Part shown: positions 1-8,620 of the stretch, piece by piece | How the letters are laid out: each line of letters opens with the position of its first letter | How positions within the stretch are numbered: position 1 is the first letter of the stretch | Assembly (NCBI RefSeq): GCF_029688865.1 | Contig: NZ_JARUKV010000025.1 | Coordinates: 1 to 64,000, forward strand | From: Natronococcus sp. A-GB7 | Lineage (GTDB): Archaea; Halobacteriota; Halobacteria; Halobacteriales; Natrialbaceae | Length of the DNA stretch: 64,000 bases | Direction: 5' to 3' | Notes under the pieces: model-generated | What the model saw: only the letters and a program-made list of their open reading frames with translations | The model's database searches: none | What the model was told of the DNA's origin: nothing | Position numbers and translations under genes: made by a program

Positions 1-161
1 CCGTGAACGATACGCGCTATCTATTCAACACGCCTCGCTCAATCTATCCAATAGCTGGTAGAAATCGCGTGCAAGATATAGAGATCGAATGCAGCGACGC
101 GACTTCGTTTGTTTCGAACAGCAATCGCTGCGGCAGCCGTGCTATGGTGTCTGCGTATGCC
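1..161. other. No gene recognised at left edge
   Basis: An open frame runs on the plus strand from base 3, but it reads through the 3' half of the well-supported minus-strand SRPBCC gene and its translation resembles no family. I treat this stretch as downstream sequence of that gene. Confidence 0.5.
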
Positions 162-632
162 TCACCCACCCTTCACCGCATCCGACTCTTGCTCTTTCTC
201 CAGAAGTCGCCTCAGATTCTCGCCTTCCTCTTTCATATGTTGATGAACAGCGTCAAATTCGTCCTGATTGAGCCGCTTTCCAATCGGCCCAGTTCGAATC
301 TTAATCTGTTGGGTAAAGACACACCCTTCACCGACAGGTTCGATGGTGAATTTGATGAAGGGAAGGAAAAACCCCATCAGGCGAGACGTGGGTTTGAGTT
401 CGACCCGACGATTTGATTCGACAGTCACGTACTCGACGGTCTTTTTCATCACCTCGCCACCGATTTCCTCCTCGAAGTATGCCAGTGTGCCTTCTTCCAC
501 GGGCACTCCTTCCACCCAGCGAAAGGTGATATGATCTGGATGCCAGGCTTCGTAATTCTGCTCCATCTCAGCGAAAAATTCGAATACGTCCTCAGGATCC
601 GCGCGAATGTGGGTTTCTGCTTCAAGGATCAT
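162..632 (-). CDS. SRPBCC-family (START-like) protein
   Basis: A 156-residue protein of the polyketide-cyclase/START helix-grip fold, which forms a hydrophobic cavity for small ligands. The N-terminus (ETHIRADPEDVFEFFAEME) is the usual start of this family, where helix 1 follows the first strand and residues of the form pedVFeff are conserved; the C-terminal helix (about residues 120-150) is also typical. I start at the ATG at 632, with GGAG about ten bases upstream, rather than at the in-frame TTG at 647. It is monocistronic and has no informative neighbours, so the ligand cannot be guessed. It could be a polyketide cyclase, aromatase or lipid binder. Confidence 0.8.
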   Translation of the reverse strand: MILEAETHIRADPEDVFEFFAEMEQNYEAWHPDHITFRWVEGVPVEEGTLAYFEEEIGGEVMKKTVEYVTVESNRRVELKPTSRLMGFFLPFIKFTIEPVGEGCVFTQQIKIRTGPIGKRLNQDEFDAVHQHMKEEGENLRRLLEKEQESDAVKGG

Positions 633-917
633 GGCGTGTAGCTCCAAATGTGAGTTGACTTAGTGTTGGTTCGTTAGGGGGTCTAATAATTACGGAGGTG
701 GCCCAGAAACGCGACTACTTTCGAATTGGTGTGTAGATTGGCTGCATCGAACGATTCGAATAGCCTTTGATTTTGCTTCTGACCGTGCCACATTCGCGCT
801 GTGTATTCAGCACGGCTCTCTCAACATCCATAGTAGTTGATGGAAGAGACGGCGTTAGGTGCGTATACGTAACGATTCGCCCGACCCGGAGTCGAGAACG
901 ATGATGCACTCGCTTCC

Positions 918-1994
918 CTAGTCGACCGACCGGGGCGGCGTCTCCTCGAGCTGATCCGACGACCCACCGTCCGCGACGTCCTCGTCGGGTCGATCGTACG
1001 GGCTCACCTCGAGCGGGGCGTTCTCCTCGCGGTCGAGCCAGATGGCGATCCCGAGCGCCACTGTCCCGACCAGTCCGGCGACGAAGGAGGCGACCGCGCC
1101 CGTGAAGCTCTCGGTGCCACGGACCGCTCGAGCGAGCGAGCCGACCAGTCCGGCGAGCCCACCGGCCAGCCCGGTCGCACCGGCGCCGTAGAAGACGACC
1201 GTAGGGTGAAAGCTCCGGACAATATAGCGCGTTTTGAGGCGCCACAGGAAGCTCCGGAGCAACAGCAAGGAGACGAATCGGACGAACGACGAGTAGCCGA
1301 TGCTCGACTCCTCCTCGCCGTAGACGGCCGTCATGGGAACGTCCGCGACGCGAAGCTCCGCGACGTTGAGGTGGGTCAGGAGGTGGTTGAGGAAGCCGTA
1401 CTCGTCGGTGATCGCCTCGAGGTCGAGCGTCTCGATCGCCTCCCTGGAGATGGCGGTGTACCCGTTCTGGGGGTCCGACAGCGTCCAGTAGCCGGTGGCG
1501 AACTTCGAGAGCCCGGTGAGGGCGGCGTTGCCGATAAACCGGAACGTCGACATCGAGGCGCGGTCGCCGGGGGTCAACAGTCGGTTGCCCTTCGCGTAGT
1601 CGGCCTCGCCGTCGACGACGGGGTCGAGGATCCGATCGAGGATCGCGGGGTCCATCTGAGCGTCGCCGTTCATCACGGCGACGACGTCGATCCCGTCGGC
1701 CGCGGCCCGCTCGTAGCCGGTCTTGACCGCGCCGCCGTACCCTCTGTTTTCCTCGTGGCGGATCGGAACGACCCGCCGGCCGTCGCCGCCGTCGGCGATC
1801 GCTCGCGCCGGCTCGGTCGCCTCGTTGATCCGCGCTGCGGTCCGACGGATGACTGCCCAGGAGTCGTCCGGCGAGGCGTCGTCGACGGCGTAGATCCGAT
1901 CGACGTAGTCGGGAACCGTCTCGATGACGCGACCGACGAACGCCGCCTCGTCGTAGGCGGTGACGACCACCGCGATCGAGCGTCCCTTATACAT
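918..1994 (-). CDS. GT2-family glycosyltransferase (dolichol-phosphate sugar transferase type)
   Basis: A 358-residue glycosyltransferase with the GT-A fold. It should transfer a sugar from a nucleotide donor to a polyprenyl/dolichol phosphate or a growing lipid-linked glycan at the inner membrane face. The N-terminal VVVTAYDEAAFVG and the NGDAQMDP donor/metal motif (about residues 115-125) are typical of DPM1/AglJ-like enzymes, and two hydrophobic segments follow near the C-terminus (about residues 270-325). The ATG at 1994 overlaps the end of the upstream dehydrogenase (ATG within ATGTATAA). The longer open frame upstream of it is out-of-frame shadow. As the last gene of the operon it probably uses the diacetamido-uronate made by the four genes before it; the acceptor is unknown. 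Confidence 0.88.
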   Translation of the reverse strand: MYKGRSIAVVVTAYDEAAFVGRVIETVPDYVDRIYAVDDASPDDSWAVIRRTAARINEATEPARAIADGGDGRRVVPIRHEENRGYGGAVKTGYERAAADGIDVVAVMNGDAQMDPAILDRILDPVVDGEADYAKGNRLLTPGDRASMSTFRFIGNAALTGLSKFATGYWTLSDPQNGYTAISREAIETLDLEAITDEYGFLNHLLTHLNVAELRVADVPMTAVYGEEESSIGYSSFVRFVSLLLLRSFLWRLKTRYIVRSFHPTVVFYGAGATGLAGGLAGLVGSLARAVRGTESFTGAVASFVAGLVGTVALGIAIWLDREENAPLEVSPYDRPDEDVADGGSSDQLEETPPRSVD

Positions 1995-3438
1995 CGGTCC
2001 CACCGTCCGTCCGTCCGGGCTCGATCGCTTCCGACCGCGACCTCCTCGAGCCGTCGCCGTCTCCGAGCGGGGCCGACCCATCGTGGGAACCCGCGAACGT
2101 GTAGTGGCTGTGAGCCGTTCCCGAAAGGTCGAGGGCGTCCCGGCCGTCGACGACGACCATCGGCTCGAGATCGGGCCATGGAATCGCCTCGAACTCCTCG
2201 TGAGCCGTGACGAGGATCGCGCCGTCGAACGACTCCTCGGGCAGGTCCTCGAGGGCGACCGGGCGGGCGCCGTACTCGGCGGGATCGACCAGCGGATCGA
2301 CGCCGGCGACGTCGGCCCCCGCCTCGCGGAGCGCGTCGACGACGCCTAGCGCGGGCGAGGCGCGGGTCTCCTCGACACCGGCCCGGTAGGTGATCCCGAG
2401 GACGAGCACCGAGGCGTCGGCGAGATCGGTGCCGGCGTCGGTCGCCGCGAGCCGGTCGGCGAGGCGATCGACCATCACCGACGGCATCGCGTCGTTGAGA
2501 TCGCGGGCGGTTCGCATCACCGGCATCGGCTCTTCGAACCGCGAGAGCAGGAAGTGGGGGTAGTAGGGGATGCAGTGGCCCCCGACGCCGGGACCGGGCT
2601 CGTGGAGCTGACAGACCGAGAGCCCGTTCGCGGTGTCGATCGCCTCCCGTACCGAGATCCCGAGCTCGTCCGCGAGCCGTCCCAGCTCGTTGGCGAGCGC
2701 GATGTTGACGTCGCGGTAGACTCCTTCGAACACCTTCACGGCCTCCGCGGTCGTCGCGTCCGACACCGCGTGGACCTCGTTGCTCGTGAGCTCGCCGTAG
2801 ATCAGTTCGGCCGCGCGGGTGCTCGCCGCGTCGACGCCACCGACGACCTTCGGGTAGCGTCCCCGAATGTCCCGCAGCGCAGATCCCGAGGCCGTCCGCT
2901 CGGGACAGAACGCGAGCCCGAACTCGCCGCGCTCGAGGCCGCTCTCTTGAACCAGATGCGGGAGCAGGACGTCCCGACAGGAGCCGGGTGGCAGCGTCGA
3001 CTCGGCGACGACGAGGTCGCCGGGATCGAGTCCGGCGGCGACGTCCTCGACCACCGACTCGACGGTCGTCAGGTCGGGCGAGTCGTCCTCGGCGAGCAGC
3101 GTCGGGACGATGATCACGTGGATCCCGGCCTCGGCGGCTGCCGCGGCGCCGTCGGTCGTCGCCGCGAGCCGACCGCGCTCGACCTGGTCGGCGACGAGGG
3201 CGTCGAGCCCCGGTTCGCCGACGACGTGGCTCTCACCGTCGTCGAGGCGCTCGACGACCGCGGGATCGATGTCGACGCCGGTGACGTTGCCCGTCGTCTC
3301 GGCGTAGACGCCCGCGAGGGGGAGTCCCATCTTGCCGAGCCCGTAGACGGCGACGGGGATCTCGCCGGCGGTCAGTCGGTCCCGAAGCTCGCGTGACGGG
3401 AGATCCGAGCCGTAGATCACCGGTTCGAGGGAGGTCAT
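1987..3438 (-). CDS. Nucleotide-sugar 6-dehydrogenase (UDP-GlcNAc/UDP-ManNAc dehydrogenase type)
   Basis: A 483-residue enzyme of the UDP-glucose/GDP-mannose dehydrogenase family, which oxidises C6 of a UDP-sugar to a uronate with two NAD+. The Rossmann motif GLGKMG lies near residue 35 after VAVY, and the catalytic cysteine sits in GGHCIPYYP (about residue 285). The three domains (NAD-binding, central dimerisation, UDP-binding) are all present at normal length. The ATG at 3438 overlaps the TGA of the preceding oxidoreductase (ATGA); the long open frame upstream is shadow of that gene. In the diacetamido-uronate pathway it plays the WbpA/WbpO role. From sequence alone the substrate could be UDP-GlcNAc or UDP-ManNAc. 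Confidence 0.92.
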   Translation of the reverse strand: MTSLEPVIYGSDLPSRELRDRLTAGEIPVAVYGLGKMGLPLAGVYAETTGNVTGVDIDPAVVERLDDGESHVVGEPGLDALVADQVERGRLAATTDGAAAAAEAGIHVIIVPTLLAEDDSPDLTTVESVVEDVAAGLDPGDLVVAESTLPPGSCRDVLLPHLVQESGLERGEFGLAFCPERTASGSALRDIRGRYPKVVGGVDAASTRAAELIYGELTSNEVHAVSDATTAEAVKVFEGVYRDVNIALANELGRLADELGISVREAIDTANGLSVCQLHEPGPGVGGHCIPYYPHFLLSRFEEPMPVMRTARDLNDAMPSVMVDRLADRLAATDAGTDLADASVLVLGITYRAGVEETRASPALGVVDALREAGADVAGVDPLVDPAEYGARPVALEDLPEESFDGAILVTAHEEFEAIPWPDLEPMVVVDGRDALDLSGTAHSHYTFAGSHDGSAPLGDGDGSRRSRSEAIEPGRTDGGTDV

Positions 3439-4415
3439 CGGGCGTTCACCTCGGGTTCGCGCCTCCTGTTTCCGAGCCGCGAATCGATCGCCTGGACCGT
3501 CTCGAGGGCCGCGATCCCGTCCTCGGCGGTCACTTCGGGCTCCGATCCGGTACGGACGGCCTCGACGAACGACTCGAGCTCGCACCGCAGCGGTTCGCTC
3601 GTCGCGATCCGCGGGCGTTCGACCACGCTCTCGTGGCGGTAGCGGTTCTGCCCGTCGTCGGTCAGGTACTCGGGGTAGGAGTCGCGGTGGATCAGCACGG
3701 ACTGCTCGAGGTAGTCGACCTCGACGAGACACTCCCGGGCGGTGACGGTGAGTTTCCGAACCTTCTTCTGGGTCACCCGGCTCGCGGTCAGCGTCGCGAC
3801 GATGTCGCCGTACTCCATCGTCGCCGTCGCGTACCGTCCGTCGGCCGCCCCGATCGCCGAGATCGACGTCGGCTTCCGCCCGAGGAGGGCGCCGACGACG
3901 TCGACGTCGTGGATCATCAGGTCGAAGACGACGTCGCCGGGCGCGTCGCGGTTGATCGGCGGACCGAGCCGTTCGGCCTCGATCCCGATGATCTCGAGGT
4001 CGTCGAGGAGCTCCTCGAGCATTCCGACCGCGGGATTGAACCGTTCGATGTGGCCGACCTGCAGGACTCGTCCGGCGTTCCGTGCCTGGTCGGCGAGGGC
4101 GCGCCCCTCCGCGACCGAGCCCGCGATCGGTTTCTCGACCAGCACGTCGACGCCGGCCTCGAGACACCGCGAGACGACCTCGGCGTGTGCGTGAGTCGGC
4201 ACGGCGACGGTGACTGCGTCGACCCGCTCGAGCAGCGCCTCGAGGGAGACGGCGTCGGTTCCGTGCTCGGCGGCGACCCGCCGGGCGACCTCTCGGTCGC
4301 GGTCGGCGACGCCGACGAGATCGACGGTTCGGAGCTCGCTGTACACCCGCGCGTGGTTCTCGCCCATCGAGCCGGCGCCGACGACGCCGGCTCTGACGGT
4401 AGATTGGTCGGTCAT
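3435..4415 (-). CDS. Gfo/Idh/MocA-family sugar 3-dehydrogenase (WbpB-like)
   Basis: A 326-residue NAD(P)-dependent oxidoreductase. It has the Rossmann motif GVVGAGSMGENHARVY at residues 9-24, the EKP motif (VLVEKPIAGS, about residue 95) that supplies the substrate-binding lysine, and the family C-terminal alpha/beta domain. In the WbpA-B-E-D pathway the equivalent enzyme oxidises C3 of the UDP-N-acetyl-hexosaminuronate to a 3-keto sugar, the substrate for the aminotransferase encoded just upstream. Both ends overlap neighbours as ATGA, so translation is likely coupled. Substrate assignment rests on context. Confidence 0.9.
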   Translation of the reverse strand: MTDQSTVRAGVVGAGSMGENHARVYSELRTVDLVGVADRDREVARRVAAEHGTDAVSLEALLERVDAVTVAVPTHAHAEVVSRCLEAGVDVLVEKPIAGSVAEGRALADQARNAGRVLQVGHIERFNPAVGMLEELLDDLEIIGIEAERLGPPINRDAPGDVVFDLMIHDVDVVGALLGRKPTSISAIGAADGRYATATMEYGDIVATLTASRVTQKKVRKLTVTARECLVEVDYLEQSVLIHRDSYPEYLTDDGQNRYRHESVVERPRIATSEPLRCELESFVEAVRTGSEPEVTAEDGIAALETVQAIDSRLGNRRREPEVNAR

Positions 4416-5593
4416 TGCGTATCGTAGTGGTCCCACACCGCTTCGACGACGGTTCGTCGGTCCTCGGCCGAGAGCGACGGGTGAACGGGGAGGGAAAGCA
4501 CCTCGTCGGCGGCCCGTTCTGCCTCGGGGAACGTCGCCGCGGCCGTGCTGACCGACTCGTAGGCCGGCTGGCGGTGGATCGGTCGGTCGTAGTAGATTCC
4601 GGTGTCGATACTCCGGTCCGCGAGCGACTCGGCGAGCGCGTCCCGATCGGTCGTGCGAACCGTGTACTGGTGGTAGACGTGCCGATACCGGGGCGGTTCG
4701 GTCGGCGTCTCGAGGGGGAGTTCGACGAACGCCTCGTCGTAGGCGGCCGCGTGCTCCCGGCGGGCGCGATTGAACGACGAGAGCCGCTCGAGCTGGACGC
4801 GACCGATCGCGGCCGCGACGCCCGTTAACCGGAAGTTGTGGCCGAGTTCGAGGTGGTCGTAGCCGCCGGTGCCGGTCTCGCCCCGGCCGTGGTTGACGTA
4901 CCGGGCCGCTCGGTCGGCGACGTCCTCGCGATCGGTCGTGATCATCCCGCCCTCGGCAGTTGTCATGTTCTTGGTCGGGTAAAACGAGAAGCAGGCGGCG
5001 TCGCCCAGCGAGCCGACCCGGCTCCCCTCGCACTTCGCGCCGTGGGCCTGACAGGCGTCCTCGAGGAGGAACAGGTCGTACTCGTCGGCGAGCTCGAGCA
5101 GTGTGGGCACGTTCGCGGGCAGTCCGTAGAGATGAACCGGTAGCAGGCCGACGACGTCCTCCCGGTCGCGCAGTACTCGTTCGACGGCGTTCGGATCCAG
5201 CGCGTACGTCTCGGGGTCGATATCGGCGAACACCGGCGTCCCGCCCGCGAGCCGGATCGCGTTCGCGCTCGCGACGAAGGAAAACGGGGAGGTGACGACC
5301 GCGTCGCCGTCCTCGAGCCCCAGCGCCTCGAGGGCGGTCACCAGCGCCGTCGTCCCGTTCGAGGTCGCGACGGCGCGGTCGGTGCCACAGAAGCCGGCGA
5401 ACTCGCGCTCGAAGGCCCGGACCTCGGGGCCGTCCGCGAGCGCACCGCTCTCGAGGACCTCCCGGACGCGGTCGATCGCATCCGGACCGAGTTCGGGGTC
5501 GGCGATCGGAACCCCGTCGTCGCTCGGCTCGTCGGTTACGTGCTCGATACTCGTCTCGGCGTCGATCTCGGGGTTGGTTTCTGTGTCGGTCAT
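4412..5593 (-). CDS. DegT/DnrJ/EryC1 PLP aminotransferase (WbpE-like)
   Basis: A 393-residue fold-type-I aminotransferase of the sugar aminotransferase family. The pyridoxal-phosphate lysine is in SFYPTKNMTTAEGG (about residue 200), and the typical SNGTTAL motif near residue 80 and EDACQAHGA near residue 175 are present. The first about 28 residues are an acidic extension before the family core begins at GVPIADPELGPDA. In the proposed pathway it aminates the 3-keto-uronate using glutamate. Start ATG at 5593 overlaps the acetyltransferase stop (ATGA). A second, divergent DegT protein is encoded at 34042-35238. Confidence 0.92.
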   Translation of the reverse strand: MTDTETNPEIDAETSIEHVTDEPSDDGVPIADPELGPDAIDRVREVLESGALADGPEVRAFEREFAGFCGTDRAVATSNGTTALVTALEALGLEDGDAVVTSPFSFVASANAIRLAGGTPVFADIDPETYALDPNAVERVLRDREDVVGLLPVHLYGLPANVPTLLELADEYDLFLLEDACQAHGAKCEGSRVGSLGDAACFSFYPTKNMTTAEGGMITTDREDVADRAARYVNHGRGETGTGGYDHLELGHNFRLTGVAAAIGRVQLERLSSFNRARREHAAAYDEAFVELPLETPTEPPRYRHVYHQYTVRTTDRDALAESLADRSIDTGIYYDRPIHRQPAYESVSTAAATFPEAERAADEVLSLPVHPSLSAEDRRTVVEAVWDHYDTQ

Positions 5594-6168
5594 TCGAGCT
5601 GGTTCGGTCCCTCGAGGGGGGCGGGAAGCGATCTGGTTCGGGCCGGTGCGCCCACGGCGAGGCTGTCGGCAGGGACGTCCTCGACGACGACGGCGCCGGC
5701 CGCGACGAACGCGTTCTCGCCGACGGTCACGCCCGGCAGGATCGTCGCGTTCGCGCCGACCGAGGCGCCGTCCTCGAGGGTCGGTCCCTCGAGGTCGACC
5801 TCGGTCCGGACGGGGTACTCGTCGTTCGTCATGACGGCGCCGGGGCCGACGAAGACGTTGTCGCCGATCGTCGTCTCGGTCGGCACGTAGACGTTCGTCT
5901 GGAGGCTGACGTGCGAGCCGATCGTCGTCTCGCCGTCGATAACGGTCTTCGTGCCCACGAGCACGTCGTCGCCGATCGTGGTTCGCTCGCGAATCAACAC
6001 GTCGTGGCCGGTGGTGAACCCGTCGCCGATCGTCACGTCGCCGTAGACGATCGAGCCGGCCCTGATCGTCGCGTCGGCGCCGATCCTGGTCGGTTCCTCG
6101 AACTCGCCGTGGTCGATCGTCGCGTCGTCGGCGATCGTACAGCCGTCGCCAGAGACGAACCGCGTCAC
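5590..6168 (-). CDS. Hexapeptide-repeat N-acetyltransferase (WbpD-like)
   Basis: A 192-residue left-handed beta-helix acyltransferase built of hexapeptide repeats (for example RIGADA, TIGDGF, TIGDDV, TIGSHV) across about residues 20-165. It should acetylate the new 3-amino group from acetyl-CoA, the last step to the diacetamido-uronate. I choose the GTG at 6168 because a strong GGAGG lies nine bases upstream and the family similarity begins at once (VTRFVSGDGC); an in-frame ATG at 6276 would add 36 residues without similarity. It is the first gene of the five-gene operon. A leader of about 120 bases separates it from the ATAACAAAG promoter element at 6289-6300. Confidence 0.87.
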   Translation of the reverse strand: MTRFVSGDGCTIADDATIDHGEFEEPTRIGADATIRAGSIVYGDVTIGDGFTTGHDVLIRERTTIGDDVLVGTKTVIDGETTIGSHVSLQTNVYVPTETTIGDNVFVGPGAVMTNDEYPVRTEVDLEGPTLEDGASVGANATILPGVTVGENAFVAAGAVVVEDVPADSLAVGAPARTRSLPAPLEGPNQLE

Positions 6169-6576
6169 GGCGACCAGCCTCCGCGCGGGAACGCGCCGGT
6201 CCGTCCCTGCACTCGTCGGTCGTGTCTGAGTACTCTCATAGATGCTCGATACCCGGATGGGTGATCGTCCGGACACAGCCGGTAGCGAGGCTTTGTTATC
6301 CCCGGCTTGACGGTCGCGTAGTCCCGTACTACGTCGCCCCTGAAGGGACGGAACGAACCGGTACCCTCGAGGACTCGATCGATCGGCGCCGGCGACCGCG
6401 AGGTCGATCGGCCGGAATCGTCGCTACCGACGTCAATCACGGCTTCTGACCGGTATATAGCGATTTCGCCCGGGTAGCCGCGAGATAGTAAAGGGCTGTT
6501 CCGTTCCACTCGGTGGTGTGAGCTATCCGATCAGACCCGATCTCCGGGCACGAGAGACGGGATCGCGAGGGAACCC
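6169..6576. other. Divergent intergenic region (glycan operon / DUF7344 gene)
   Basis: About 400 bases between divergent genes with no convincing coding frame. It carries the minus-strand promoter-like ATAACAAAG element at 6289-6300 and an AT-rich GGTATATAGCG near 6449-6459 that could serve as a TATA box on either strand. The open frames here contain atypical residues and match nothing I know. Confidence 0.6.
6289..6300 (-). promoter_or_regulatory. Promoter-like element GATAACAAAGCC upstream of glycan operon
   Basis: Read on the minus strand this is GATAACAAAGCC. The same ATAACAAA core occurs upstream of the DUF1616 gene (8521-8531), the PadR gene (8931-8940) and, on the plus strand, the CBS-epimerase gene (35269-35278). 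It could be a shared TATA/BRE variant or activator site for surface-glycan genes. The distance to the start codon (about 120 bases) implies a long leader. Confidence 0.45.
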
Positions 6577-7113
6577 ATGACCGACCGAGAGTTCAGCCAG
6601 GCCGAACTGTTCGACGTGTTCAGCAACGCGCGCAGACGCCAGGCGGTCAGGTATCTGAAACGGCAGGGCGGAAGCTGCGATCTCGCGCCGCTGGTCGAAC
6701 AGGTCGCCGCCTGGGAGAACGAGATCGGTACCGACGACGTGACGCGAACCCAGCGCCGTCGCGTCTACATCTCGCTGTACCAGACCCACCTGCCGATGCT
6801 CGAGGATCACGGGATCGTCGACTGGGACCCGGATACGCACACGATCGATCTTCTCCCCAGCAGCGAGGTGTTCGAACCCTACCTCGACCGACGGCTCGGC
6901 TACCAGCGACCCTGGCACCGGATCTACGCGGCGGTAACGGCACTCGGCGTCGTCGCGCTGGCGCTCACCTGGCTGTCCGTCGGGCCCGCGACGGCGACGC
7001 TTGCCCCCGCGGTCGCGATCGCGCTCTGTCTCGCCGTGCTATCCGTGTCGATCGTCCACCGCGCCTCGAGGCAGCCGGAATCGAGGCTGTCGTTCGGTGT
7101 TGCGGGCCGGTAA
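6577..7113 (+). CDS. DUF7344 winged-helix membrane protein
   Basis: A 178-residue protein. It has an N-terminal winged-helix domain (about residues 8-95) with the family signature LFDVFSNARRRQAVRYL and a conserved RRRVYISLYQTHLPMLEDHGIVDW, then two transmembrane helices (about residues 112-160). This is the DUF7344 architecture, found only in haloarchaea and often near cell-surface polysaccharide genes. It is probably a membrane-tethered DNA-binding regulator. A second paralogue lies at 10273-10776. It is transcribed divergently from the glycan operon, so regulation of that operon is a reasonable guess but not shown. Confidence 0.88.
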   Translation: MTDREFSQAELFDVFSNARRRQAVRYLKRQGGSCDLAPLVEQVAAWENEIGTDDVTRTQRRRVYISLYQTHLPMLEDHGIVDWDPDTHTIDLLPSSEVFEPYLDRRLGYQRPWHRIYAAVTALGVVALALTWLSVGPATATLAPAVAIALCLAVLSVSIVHRASRQPESRLSFGVAGR

Positions 7114-7411
7114 CCCTTCTAAACCCCTTTCGAGACCTCACGACGACCCCTCGGCCGGTCGCCCGATCCCTCGTCGCGGCGGACGGCTCGAGAAGCCACG
7201 GATCGAACCGCCTCCGCGGATAGCGCATCTACGCTCGCCGGAACGTCAGTCGGTGTGTTCGCGTGATCGCGGCCGCTGTGATCGTCGAGCCGCGTTCGGG
7301 CTCCCGTCGGCTCCGAGCCGACCCGAAACGGCTCCGACGGCGAGTACGGGTTCGGTCATCCTGTCGAGGTAGGCGGTGTGGCGGCCGACACGAGCGCGGT
7401 CGTCGGTCCCG

Positions 7412-8434
7412 TCAGTCCGCCGGCTCCGGCTCCTCCGGTTCCTCCGGCTCCTCGGCGACGGTTACCCAGAAGTAGGTCTCCTCGAGGGCGTCCTCGTTGG
7501 TCGCTCCGATCGGCGGGTCGCCCTCGAACAGCAGGACGCTGATCCGAACCGTCTCTCCTGGTTCGGCCGTCGGCGCGACCGGGTACGTGCCGTCGTCGGT
7601 CTCGCCTCCCGGGACTGCGGTCTCGATCCGCTCGTGGTCCGTGCTATCGACGATCTCGCCGCCCTCGATCGCCTGCTCCTGGACGACAACCGTGTACTCC
7701 CGGGTCTCATCGCCGCCGTTCTCGACCTCGATGGTCACTGGCACCGACTCGCCCGGCGCGACCTCGTCGGGGAACTCCCCGGCGACGAGGTCGCCGTCCT
7801 CGGTCTCCGAGTACAGCGACAGCTGGTCGTAGCCACCGGCCGAGGCCGGAAAGAGAAACGCGGCGACGAGCAGCCCGACGGCGAGAGCGATCGCGATCCC
7901 GAGAACGACCGACGACACCGTCACGCCGCGGCCGTCGGTGCCGCCCAGTCGCTCGCGGATCGTTCGGATCGAGACGGTAAACCGGACGGCAGCGGGCGTC
8001 CGGAGCCGACGGACGACCCCGAGCTGTGCTAGCCCGATCGTGACGACCGCGAGCCCGCCGGCGACCGACGCCGCCTCGAGCTCCCAGCCGGCAAAGGGGA
8101 GCGCGATCACGGTGATCGGCCCGAGGGCCAGCGAGAGCGCGACGGCGAGCCCGAGGCGCTCGACGGTGTCGATCCCGCGTGGCCGACGGTCGGTCGGGGT
8201 CGTCGCCGTCTGCCGGGCGGCCCGTTCCCCTGCCGGAAACAGCACCGAGACGAGCGCGTATCCGGGCAGGAACAGCGCGAGCGGAAACGTCACCAGCAGC
8301 CGCGGTGCGGTCTCCGGATCGAAGCTCGTGACGGCGAGATACGAGAGCGCCGCCGCCAGCGAGACCAGCGCGAGGTCAAGGGGGTACCACCGGAGGCGTC
8401 CAAACCGCGTTTCCGTGCTCGTGGGGTGGCTCAC
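7412..8434 (-). CDS. DUF1616 membrane protein
   Basis: A 340-residue protein. Five or so hydrophobic helices lie in the first about 205 residues (DLALVSLAAALSYLAV, FPLALFLPGYALVSVLFP and others), followed by an extracytoplasmic beta-rich domain (about residues 210-325) ending in a proline/glutamate tail (EEPEEPEEPEPAD). The FLPGYALVSVLFP stretch is the DUF1616 signature. Members are encoded beside archaeal polysaccharide and S-layer glycosylation loci, but no activity is established. A minus-strand ATAACAAAG element lies about 90 bases upstream. Confidence 0.87.
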   Translation of the reverse strand: MSHPTSTETRFGRLRWYPLDLALVSLAAALSYLAVTSFDPETAPRLLVTFPLALFLPGYALVSVLFPAGERAARQTATTPTDRRPRGIDTVERLGLAVALSLALGPITVIALPFAGWELEAASVAGGLAVVTIGLAQLGVVRRLRTPAAVRFTVSIRTIRERLGGTDGRGVTVSSVVLGIAIALAVGLLVAAFLFPASAGGYDQLSLYSETEDGDLVAGEFPDEVAPGESVPVTIEVENGGDETREYTVVVQEQAIEGGEIVDSTDHERIETAVPGGETDDGTYPVAPTAEPGETVRISVLLFEGDPPIGATNEDALEETYFWVTVAEEPEEPEEPEPAD

Positions 8435-8520
8435 GCGTCGGTCACCACGGCTGATCCGTCGGTCTGCGCCTCGAGGGCGGAGGGTCGTACCATAGATCGT
8501 TGGGCCAGTCCTCGCTCGCG

Positions 8521-8531
8521 GGCTTTGTTAT
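8521..8531 (-). promoter_or_regulatory. Promoter-like ATAACAAAGCC upstream of DUF1616 gene
   Basis: Minus-strand ATAACAAAGCC, preceded by GTAGTACGGAC. A GTAGTACGGG lies further upstream of the 6289-6300 copy as well, so the similarity may extend beyond the core. About 90 bases separate it from the ATG at 8434. Confidence 0.45.
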
Positions 8532-8620
8532 GTCCGTACTACCGAATATCGTGGCCGATCGCGGTCACACGGTCCGGAACGCGGCTCTCGGCTTCGGCCG
8601 TCAGCGCTCGTAGAATCGAC

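Noticed and set aside
2-416. 137-residue frame at the left edge
   Set aside because: It runs through the minus-strand SRPBCC gene and has no similarity.
1206-2210. 334-residue plus-strand frame over the glycosyltransferase
   Set aside because: Antisense shadow without motifs; the minus-strand gene is convincing.
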